Assembly: GCF_009184545.1 (NCBI RefSeq)
Contig: NZ_QJOW01000008.1
Location: 41,520 to 105,519 of the forward strand
DNA: 64,000 nt
Origin: Halosegnis rubeus
GTDB taxonomy: Archaea > Halobacteriota > Halobacteria > Halobacteriales > Haloarculaceae
Reading direction: 5' to 3'
How positions within the stretch are numbered: the first letter of the stretch is position 1; each line of letters opens with the position of its first letter. Of the stretch, positions 33,313 to 40,297 are shown piece after piece. Below the pieces are notes generated by a model. That model ran no database searches and was not told where the DNA came from. It saw only the letters and a program-made list of their open reading frames with translations. The position numbers were made by a program, and so were the translations under genes.

Positions 33313-33741
33313 TCAGTTCATATCGGCTAGCGGGCCGAAGTCGTCGACGGGTAGCACTGAGTAGTCGATCGTGAGCGTGTCCTTCGTCGCTCGGATCTTC
33401 CCGACGAACGTCGAGATCTCTTCGAGCGACCCTTCGAGTACGAACAGTTCCATGCAATGATGGCCGCCGACGTGGCTGTGGAAGTTCGATGCGACGATGT
33501 CCTCGTGCTCGTGGCGGAGGTGCATCATCTTCTCCTCGACGCTCGTCGTTTCGTAGTCGAAAACCACCGTGACGACGCCCATCAAGTCTCGATCTTCAAG
33601 TTTCTTATCCTCGAACTCACCGAGGAGATTCCGGCTTGCTTCACGAAGTACCTCACTGCGACCAGTATAGCCGTGGTCGTCGGCGAACTGGTCGATTCGT
33701 TTAAGCAATTCCTCCGGCATCGAGACGCTGACCACACTCAT
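33313..33741 (-). CDS. NikR-like metal-responsive RHH regulator (fourth)
   Basis: Protein of 142 residues, the closest of the paralogues to the one at 25043 (both begin MSVVS(I/V)SMPE). RHH domain at 1-45. The metal site is complete: H77 (LRHEHE), H88 and H90 (FHSHV) and C96 (HHCMEL), with additional His at 94-95. I start at the ATG at 33739-33741. The start codon is inside a short palindrome CATAT-AACA-ATATG (33739-33752), which could be its operator. It precedes the NitT/TauT-type ABC operon on the same strand. Confidence 0.9.
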   Translation of the reverse strand: MSVVSVSMPEELLKRIDQFADDHGYTGRSEVLREASRNLLGEFEDKKLEDRDLMGVVTVVFDYETTSVEEKMMHLRHEHEDIVASNFHSHVGGHHCMELFVLEGSLEEISTFVGKIRATKDTLTIDYSVLPVDDFGPLADMN

Positions 33742-33752
33742 ATAACAATATG

Positions 33753-34036
33753 AACTGCGAGAAATATTAAGGATTATCATTTTCAGCTGTAGCATTACAG
33801 TGATTATGGATATGCCCTCTCAGGATAGTGGGATACCGGCACTCTAAGAGACACCGAGTTACTCCGAAATTGTCGAGTGTTGCTGAAGCGAATATCAGGG
33901 TTAGTCGGAAGCTTGTGACGTATCTTGTTGGAGCGGAGAAGACAGAAGGCACGGATCAAATCCATCTTCCGAAGTTGTGAGTAGTTGAGACCGGTCGTCT
34001 CAATGCATACGTCTCAAGCCCTCTGTGCTCAGTTGT
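33753..34036. other. Gene-free AT-rich interval
   Basis: Between the fourth NikR-like gene and the Fic gene no convincing frame is visible. A plus-strand stretch around 33895-33978 reads VSRKLVTYLVGAEKTEGTD before a stop and could be the tail of a lost gene, but nothing upstream supports it. The interval separates the metal island from the next accessory block. Confidence 0.4.
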
Positions 34037-35209
34037 TCAGAGTTGGTCGATCGGCTTGTTGATGATCTGGAAGACTTCGCTCGCCCGGTAGACCCGATTC
34101 CGGTCTTTCCCGGTGAGTTCTTCGAGTATTTCGTCATTTCCGAGCTGTCCGATCAGTCGGTTGGCTGTGCTGTATTCGACATCCAACCAGTCGGCCGCCG
34201 TATTCACGTCCAGATACGGATCTTCGAAGAGCCGCATCACCAGTTCGAGGATATTCTCAGATCGCTCGCTCTGATAGCGCTGTTGATAGTCCTCTCGGAG
34301 GTCGACTAGCAGGTTGGCCCGTTGGTGGGCCTCATCTGCTTGCGACTGCACGCCACGTAAGAAAAACAGGAGCCACTCTTCCCAGTCACCGCATTGACTG
34401 ACAGCCAAGAGATGATCGACGTACTCTGACCGTCGTGCGTTGAAATAGGAACTCAGGTAGAGATACGACTCGGGCAAGAGACCGTCACGTTGCAGGAGGA
34501 GACTGATCAATAGCCGCCCGAGTCGTCCGTTCCCATCGAGAAACGGGTGGATCGTCTCGAACTGGTAGTGGATCAGCCCGATTCGGAGAAGTGGATGCAG
34601 ATTCGTCTCTTGGTTCGCATACTTGAGCAGGTCCTCGAGTAGGTCAGGAATCTCGTCCGGTGGTGGCGGTACGTATCTGGCGTCTTGGATGTATGGCGTA
34701 CTGCCGATGAAGTTCTGCGTCGTACGAAGTTCCCCTGGGTCCGCCTCATCTCCACGGACACGCGAAAGCAACCGGTCGTGCATCTCGCATAGCAATTCGA
34801 CGGTGATTGGATCGCCAGTTGTGATCGCATCCAATCCGTGCATCAGCGCGTGCAGATAGTTCACGACTTCTTGAGTACCCTGCTGTCTGTCTTCGTCGAT
34901 GAGAGCTTCCTGCCCGGCCTCATAGGCGTAGATATCCGAGAGAGTAGCATGTGTCCCCTCGATTTGGGAGGATTCGAGCGCTTCTTTTCGAATGAACGGT
35001 TCGATAAGGATTTCTCTCGAGCCGACACGTGGACCGATGCCGTGGAGTCGGCCGAGGGCTTGTGTCGCTTCTGCCAGCGGTGTAATGAGCTGTTCAGTAT
35101 TGATGGAAGGGGGAAGTGGGTCAGGCCGGAACACCGAATATGTCCCCTTCGATGTCGTTGTGGGAACAATCTCACCGGGCGCTGCCTCGTCGAAGTCATC
35201 TCGCTCCAT
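34037..35209 (-). CDS. Fic-domain AMPylator-type protein with winged helix
   Basis: Protein of 390 residues from the ATG at 35207-35209 (an ATG ten codons upstream is possible). The Fic motif HPFLDGNGRLGR is complete near 214, so nucleotide transfer to a target hydroxyl is expected. The autoinhibitory motif SSQIEGT is near 70 in the same chain, which makes it a class II Fic protein held inactive until the helix moves. The C-terminal about 90 residues (AADWLDVEYSTANRLIGQLGNDEILEEL) form a winged helix, as in Fic-HTH regulators. Target unknown. An inverted repeat in its promoter may be its own operator. Confidence 0.92.
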   Translation of the reverse strand: MERDDFDEAAPGEIVPTTTSKGTYSVFRPDPLPPSINTEQLITPLAEATQALGRLHGIGPRVGSREILIEPFIRKEALESSQIEGTHATLSDIYAYEAGQEALIDEDRQQGTQEVVNYLHALMHGLDAITTGDPITVELLCEMHDRLLSRVRGDEADPGELRTTQNFIGSTPYIQDARYVPPPPDEIPDLLEDLLKYANQETNLHPLLRIGLIHYQFETIHPFLDGNGRLGRLLISLLLQRDGLLPESYLYLSSYFNARRSEYVDHLLAVSQCGDWEEWLLFFLRGVQSQADEAHQRANLLVDLREDYQQRYQSERSENILELVMRLFEDPYLDVNTAADWLDVEYSTANRLIGQLGNDEILEELTGKDRNRVYRASEVFQIINKPIDQL

Positions 35210-35241
35210 TAGTGGTATCCCTACGAATACGCCCACCACTA
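35210..35241. promoter_or_regulatory. Inverted repeat at Fic gene start
   Basis: TAGTGGT (35210-35216) and ACCACTA (35235-35241) are perfect inverted arms separated by 18 bp, immediately upstream of the ATG at 35209 and covering the alternative ATG at 35239. A symmetrical site here fits autoregulation by the protein's winged-helix domain. No experimental basis. Confidence 0.4.
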
Positions 35242-35395
35242 TTGGTATTTATGGCGCTAAATAAAAATAGCAGGATGGCCGATTGCACCGTTACAACTAC
35301 TCAGGATCTCTGAGGCCAGGTTTGGAGACACTTTTTTATCCGGTTTTGCGATTGGAACTCCTGCTCAGTATATCTGCATATTCCCCAACGTATCC

Positions 35396-35914
35396 CTATG
35401 CACAAGCAACTGTCTTCCACCCTTCCTCTGGTGGAGTGTCCCCGCTGTAAGCGGGAGCGCGCTCTATCCTTTTTTCATTGATTCGATACCATCCCTCGTA
35501 TGAGAAACTCCCATATAGCGTCTGCTCAGTACCCGTTCCACCGTCGGTTGATTTGTGCGTATCGATGTTAACAGTCGCCAGTATGAAGAATCCGTTTTCC
35601 GAAGTTTGCACGGTCGAACGCGTCCCATCCGTCCCGTCGACCTTCCATCCATCGGATTCAGCCCGTGCAAAGGGATAGGTTTCTTCGACCGATATTGCCG
35701 CTGATTTCGCGGTTTCTCTGGTCAGTTCGGATGGCACCTCGGTGGAAGGTAGCGGTGATGACTCCGGTACAGTGCAGTCCCGTTCGGTGGCTGTTTCCGT
35801 CGCAATTGTGGTTTGGCTACTGTCGCCTTCCGTGGTTCCATCTGACGGGCTACCCATGCATCCAGCGATCAAAACAGTCGATCCAATTGTGCTCAAAAAC
35901 GGCCGTCGGCGCAT
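35396..35914 (-). CDS. Haloarchaeal lipoprotein, function unknown
   Basis: Protein of 172 residues with a signal peptide and lipobox (MRRRPFLSTIGSTVLIAGC, Cys19), then a Thr/Ser-rich linker with a small soluble domain (RETAKSAAISVEETYPFARAESDGWKVDG ... YGSFSYEGWYRINEKRIERAP). Two Cys, one in RDCTVPE and one in the C-terminal TVACA, might form a disulfide. Resembles many short haloarchaeal surface lipoproteins without assigned function. It stands alone between the Fic gene and an insertion sequence, each in AT-rich DNA. Confidence 0.7.
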   Translation of the reverse strand: MRRRPFLSTIGSTVLIAGCMGSPSDGTTEGDSSQTTIATETATERDCTVPESSPLPSTEVPSELTRETAKSAAISVEETYPFARAESDGWKVDGTDGTRSTVQTSENGFFILATVNIDTHKSTDGGTGTEQTLYGSFSYEGWYRINEKRIERAPAYSGDTPPEEGWKTVACA

Positions 35915-35976
35915 ACCCTGTCATTCACTCCCTCTGGTAAGTGTCTTGTCTGTACCTACCGATTGGGTAGATAGAG

Positions 35977-37340
35977 TCAGGAGTGTATCGTGCCTAAGTC
36001 CTCGTAGTGACTCCGACTCGTGAGTCTCGCCAAGCTGTCTTTCGACACATCGCACGTCGATCACGTACTGACTGGCCGACACACAATTCAACGGCCCTGT
36101 ACGACCGGACCTCGCTTGGCGGGCTGGAATCGGATGTTCGTATCATTTCCACACAGTGGTTCAGACACGACGCTCACAACTCTGTCGAGCAGTTTGTCTG
36201 TTCGCTCCCCCTGACGTACTTCAGATTTGAAGCCCACGACCAGTACACGAGTTCAACCCGCTATGAGATGGACACCCTCCTTCGGCTCTTCGTATTGAAG
36301 CAACTGCACGGCTGGGAACACGAAACAGTACTCGCAGAGTATCTCGATTCCTACCCGGACCTTCGAGAGTGCTTGGGAATCGGGTCGGTTCCAGACCAAT
36401 CGACTCTGTGGCGGAGCTGGCACAACCGGTTCACCCCTGACCTTCGTGAGACGATTTCCACGGCCGCTCGGACGATCCTCATCAAAGCACAGAACGCTGG
36501 AGTCGAGGTTCCACGTCCTCCAGAACAAAAACTTCCTCAGCGAGACATGGATGCTGAAGAATCGGATCCGGACAATCAGACCGTATTGGAACAGGCGGAA
36601 CCAGTGGGCCACTGTCCAGCTGGTCGACAACCCCATCCCGATCGTGTTGGATGCTCGCCCTGTTCGGCGAGGTGAGTCACGCAAAGAGATCGTTGAAGAC
36701 CTTCTCAACTCCGCCGAGGAATTGGTCCATGTCGATAACGTGTTGATGGACCGCGAGTTCGACAGCCAGCACGTCTTGGAGGTGATTAGCCAGCGCGGAC
36801 TCTCATACGTCGTACCGAAACGAATGCAGACGAGCGAAAGAGCACAAGCAAAGCGACTCCTCCGGCGGGATGATGATCGATACGAAACGGACCGCAAACT
36901 CCACCTCGGGAACAACGAGTGGCACGAGACGACGCTGATCTACCGGCGCAATGAGAACGCTGAGCACGATGATCATCGGCAGTACTCGGTGTTCATGTCG
37001 AATCATGCGGGCAGTTTTCTCACCGAATACGCGTATCGCTGGGAGATCAAGAGTGGCTACAGATCGATCAAGCGGTTCATGGCTGCGACGGCCTCAAAGG
37101 ACTTCGGGCTCCGATTCTTCTATTTCGCGTTCGCGTGTCTGCTATATTCGATCTGGCGGGCGGTCGATGCGCTCGTCCAGGTTGGAGTGACCGGTGAGTA
37201 CGAGCGGTCGCCGCTCGTAGCGGCGGACAATACGCTGACGCTGTTGAAGAAGGAGACAGGAATCGGATAGACCGGCGTCCGTTACTGAGATAGCCGAGTT
37301 GAGAGTGGCGACACTATCGGCCAGTGAGGAAAACTCCTGA
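35977..37340. mobile_element. Defective insertion sequence bounded by TCAGGAGT inverted repeats
   Basis: The region holds a broken transposase (36007-37270) flanked by TCAGGAGT at 35977-35984 and its complement ACTCCTGA at 37333-37340, which I take as the terminal inverted repeats. The bounded element would be 1,364 bp. The transposase belongs to a DDE family common in haloarchaea (ISH3/IS4-like group by my reading). An intact relative would be roughly 300-350 bp longer. Target duplication could not be identified with confidence. The element is adjacent to a remnant reading frame and hop. Confidence 0.6.
36007..37270 (+). pseudogene. DDE transposase with internal deletion and frameshift
   Basis: The first frame gives a normal N-terminal part (DTLLRLFVLKQLHGWEHETVLAEYLDSYP, SVPDQSTLWRSWHNRF, TAARTILIKAQNAGV) up to DNQTVLEQAEPVG near 36605. 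The C-terminal half then appears in the +1 frame as QWATVQLVDNPIPIVLDARPVRRGESR ... VLMDREFDSQHVLE ... YAYRWEIKSGYRSIKRF, ending at TAG 37270. About 100 or more residues expected in the middle, including the first catalytic Asp, are missing at the junction. The second Asp (DREFD) and the YRWEIKSGYR Glu motif are present. No active enzyme can be made. Confidence 0.8.
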
Positions 37341-37461
37341 ACTAGTAAGTAATACGATAAGATAGTGTGGTTGAGAGGCGGTCTAAACCTGACTAGTCTC
37401 GCTGATTCGTCCGAAACCACGTATTACAGCCCTGCAAAACCCGCTGTAGTCTCAACTTCTA

Positions 37462-37663
37462 AGCTACGGCCACAGCCGACTGGAATGTTCGAAATACAAC
37501 ACACCAGACGGGGAAGGAAGATTGACCGAACCGCTTGGTGACGACACCGAGAAGCGGTTCGCGTAGACCGGCTACGCTCACAACACTGGGACGGTTCTGT
37601 GGGTCGACCCGAGCGAGCCGTACGAAAAGGTTGCGTACGGCCACGACGGGTGGTCGGTGCGTC
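37462..37663 (+). pseudogene. Protein-like remnant with internal TAG
   Basis: One frame reads SYGHSRLECSKYNTPDGEGRL...EKRFA, stops at TAG (37564-37566), then continues TGYAHNTGTVLWVDPSEPYEKVAYGHDGW and runs into the 3' end of hop. Composition is strongly haloarchaeal-protein-like, and stops are otherwise absent. No start and no recognisable family. It occupies most of the 320-bp gap between the IS and hop, and may be a gene truncated when the IS or hop arrived. Confidence 0.35.
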
Positions 37664-38494
37664 TCAGTCGTCTGCCGAGACCGAGCCTGCGCCCGTGCGC
37701 TGTGACGTGGTAACGGTCCGTTCGTTAGCCGCGACCCACCGCAACAGGAGGAACGCGAACACGTACTTCGCGAACACGTCGAGTGCGGAGTAGCCCCACG
37801 AGGTGAGTCCGACCGACTCCACGATGGCCAGCCCCTCGACCCCCAGTGCCCAGATGATCGGGTAGCCGAGCCACAACACGACCGTCATGACCCGGAGCGT
37901 GGAGAATATCTCTCCGGTGCCGGCCTCGCTCGCTGCGTCGGCCCATTCGGTCAGCAGGGCGTACAGCACGACGACGAAGAACGCACAGCTGACGACGTAG
38001 AACGCCCACCGAATCATGTATGAGGACGTGACCAGTGCGGCCGCGAGACCGGTGACACACATCCCGATGTCGGCGGCGATGACGGTGAACAGGCTTCCCC
38101 TGTCTACGTCAGCCAGCAGTCCGAGCGCGAGCAGTATCATCGGCGTCGAGAGCGCCCAGGTGAGGTACCTTCCCCACTGGCTCATGACTTCTTGGCCCGC
38201 GAGCGCATGGCCCGCAGGCATCTCGATGAACCCGACCGTCAGTCCCGACACCAGCCCTAGGTAACTGGAGATGGACACGAGCGGTACCATCAGCGTTGCC
38301 GCCCAGATGAATCGGGCCCGACTGCTCGTAACTGTCCGTCCCATGTAGACGAACAGGAGAATCGCGAGCCCTGCAAGGGCGATATTCACCCACAGCGAAG
38401 AACTCAACAGCGCGTCGTTTTGTATCTGTGTGAATGCGTCTGACTGTGTCGTCTGTAGCAGGGCGTTGCCTACTTCGAGTACTCCCGCGTGCAT
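37664..38494 (-). CDS. hop: Halorhodopsin, light-driven chloride pump
   Basis: Seven-helix retinal protein of 276 residues. In helix C the sequence GRYLTWALSTPMILLALGLL has T112, S116 and A123 where bacteriorhodopsin has D85, T89 and D96. This TSA motif is diagnostic of inward chloride pumps. R109 is also in place. Helix G carries D239 and the retinal Schiff-base K243 (SALDVFAKYVFAFLL). Numbering is one above Halobacterium salinarum halorhodopsin. It is monocistronic, with an AT-rich 73-bp gap to the iron ABC ATPase. Retinal synthesis genes (brp/blh) are not in this window. Confidence 0.96.
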   Translation of the reverse strand: MHAGVLEVGNALLQTTQSDAFTQIQNDALLSSSLWVNIALAGLAILLFVYMGRTVTSSRARFIWAATLMVPLVSISSYLGLVSGLTVGFIEMPAGHALAGQEVMSQWGRYLTWALSTPMILLALGLLADVDRGSLFTVIAADIGMCVTGLAAALVTSSYMIRWAFYVVSCAFFVVVLYALLTEWADAASEAGTGEIFSTLRVMTVVLWLGYPIIWALGVEGLAIVESVGLTSWGYSALDVFAKYVFAFLLLRWVAANERTVTTSQRTGAGSVSADD

Positions 38495-38567
38495 GCACTC
38501 TGTGGTTCACGCTTCACCCACATAAACTGTGAGATGAGATACCAAAGCCGACGGGACCACCGACCCG

Positions 38568-39731
38568 TCACTCGGCGTCGGGCGTCCGATTCGAGCCGCT
38601 CGGGAACCACGCGAGGTCGTGGGCCACGTCGAGATCGACCCGGATGGGTTCGTTGAGGGGAATATCGGCATCGTGGTTGTGCATGCAGCCGACGGTGTCA
38701 CCGGAGTCGAGGTCGACCCGGTAGAGCACGGTCGGTCCGAGGAACCGACGGTGGACGGCCCGTCCGTTGGCTTCGGACGCATCCGCGGGACGGGCGACCA
38801 CGTCGTCGGGGCGCAGCATGATATCCACTTCGGAGCCGTCGTACTCCGTCGCGAGGCCGTCGACGTTCGTTCGGCCGATTGGTCCGAGCCCGGTCTCGAC
38901 GGTGTCTCCCTCGACCCGACCGGAGACGAAGCTCGCGTGCCCGAGGAAGGAGGCGACGAACCGCGAGCGCGGCTGCTGGAAGACGCGCTCGGGTGTGTCT
39001 ACCTGCTCTAACTGCCCCTCGTACATCACGGCCACGCGGTCGGAGATGGACATCGCTTCCTCCTGGTCGTGGGTGACGGAGACGGCGGTAACGCCGGTCT
39101 CCTTGAGGATGCGCCGCACCTCCTCGCGCATCTCGACGCGGAGCCGCACGTCCAGGTTCGAGAACGGCTCGTCGAGCAAGAGCACGTCCGGTTCGGGCGC
39201 GAGCGAGCGGGCGAGCGCGACCCGCTGGCGCTCGCCGCCCGAGAGGTCCGTCGGCGACCGGTCGCCGTACTCGGAGAGACCAACGAGGTCGAGAAGTGAC
39301 TGGACGCGTTCGGGGTCCGACTCCGCCAGCCCGAAGGCGATATTCTCGGCGACGGAGAGATGTGGGAACAGCGCGAACTCCTGGAAGACGAGCCCCACGT
39401 CGCGGTCTTCGGGCTTCGTGAAGTCACCGCCGTCGGCGACCGTCGTTCCGCCGACGCGGATCGTCCCGTCGGAGGGCGCTTCGAGCCCGGCAATCATCCG
39501 GAGGGTCGTCGTCTTCCCGCAGCCGGACGGGCCGAGCAGCGTGAGTAGCTCCCCGTCCCGGACCGTGAGGTCGAGCCCCGAAACCGCCGTCGCGTCGCCG
39601 AACCGCTTCGTCACGTTCCGGAGCCGCAAGACGGGGTCGCCGTCTTGTGTAGCAGTCGTCCGGGTGTCCTGTTCGAACCGCGGCGAGTCGTCGGTCGTCG
39701 GCTGTCGGAACTGCTGTGTGTCGTTGCTCAT
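38568..39731 (-). CDS. Iron(III)-type ABC transporter ATP-binding protein (FbpC-like)
   Basis: ATPase of 387 residues. Walker A is [18 protein letters not shown], the Q-loop is LVFQEFALFPHLSV, the signature is LSGGERQRVALARSLAPEP, Walker B is VLLLDEPFSNLD and the switch is VTHDQEEAM. The C-terminal about 130 residues form a TOBE-type regulatory domain (SFVSGRVEGDTVETGLGPIGR, IMLRPDDVV). This organisation is typical of ferric iron, putrescine and thiamine importers. The permease and binding protein for it are at 42.3-45.1 kb in the same operon. It overlaps the preceding gene by 4 bp. Confidence 0.9.
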   Translation of the reverse strand: MSNDTQQFRQPTTDDSPRFEQDTRTTATQDGDPVLRLRNVTKRFGDATAVSGLDLTVRDGELLTLLGPSGCGKTTTLRMIAGLEAPSDGTIRVGGTTVADGGDFTKPEDRDVGLVFQEFALFPHLSVAENIAFGLAESDPERVQSLLDLVGLSEYGDRSPTDLSGGERQRVALARSLAPEPDVLLLDEPFSNLDVRLRVEMREEVRRILKETGVTAVSVTHDQEEAMSISDRVAVMYEGQLEQVDTPERVFQQPRSRFVASFLGHASFVSGRVEGDTVETGLGPIGRTNVDGLATEYDGSEVDIMLRPDDVVARPADASEANGRAVHRRFLGPTVLYRVDLDSGDTVGCMHNHDADIPLNEPIRVDLDVAHDLAWFPSGSNRTPDAE

Positions 39732-40270
39732 GTCTGTGGCCCTCGCTGGTAGCTCTGCGTGCCGCCGGGGTGGCCTATCGGATTCTCGGTGCCCACCAAC
39801 TCTCCGCCGGTCGGCGTCGAGTAGAGCGCGAACAGGAGGTCGTTGACGAGATAGTAGCGGACGCGCTCCACGTCCGAGCCGTCGGGATCCGGGTCGGCGC
39901 TGTCGGCCCCCATCTGTTCAAGCGTTGCAGCCCGCCGGTCGGGCGAGAGGTCGCGGAACGGTGTGCCGTCCAGCGTCTCACTGTACGTGTCCAAGTACTC
40001 GATAGCCGCCGCGACACCGCTGGCGTGGTCGGGACGCGCCCTCGCGCGCGTCTGCGTGAACTGCCGTACGAACGACTCGATACCGTCAACCTCGCTCGGA
40101 TAGACGACCCGGCCGACAGCGACGAGCGTCGCGAGGTCGGACTCCTCGAGAGGGCTTGACGTGGGTTGGGTATCCCTGTCAGCTCGGAGCCGTTGGACGC
40201 CGACGCCGGCACCGACGCCGAGCCCGACGGCTCCGAGCGCCTTCGCGAGGTCACGGCGGCTGAGTTCCAT
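39728..40270 (-). CDS. Gluconate 2-dehydrogenase subunit 3-like Tat protein
   Basis: Protein of 180 residues with a Tat signal (MELSRRDLAKALGAVGLGVGAGVG) and a helical domain with VGRVVYPSEVDGIESFVRQFTQTR and RVRYYLVNDLLFALYSTPTGG, the pattern of the gluconate 2-dehydrogenase subunit 3 family. Such subunits normally accompany a GMC-type flavoprotein. None is encoded here, so the partner must lie elsewhere or the protein has another role. It overlaps the ATPase gene by 4 bp and follows the GT39 gene by 27 bp within the iron operon. Confidence 0.8.
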   Translation of the reverse strand: MELSRRDLAKALGAVGLGVGAGVGVQRLRADRDTQPTSSPLEESDLATLVAVGRVVYPSEVDGIESFVRQFTQTRARARPDHASGVAAAIEYLDTYSETLDGTPFRDLSPDRRAATLEQMGADSADPDPDGSDVERVRYYLVNDLLFALYSTPTGGELVGTENPIGHPGGTQSYQRGPQT

Positions 40271-40297
40271 CTGCCACTCGATTAGGGGAGCCGAAAG

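Noticed and set aside
39728..40270. A gluconate dehydrogenase complex in the iron operon.
   Set aside because: Only the small subunit-3-like protein is present. No GMC flavoprotein or cytochrome subunit is encoded nearby.
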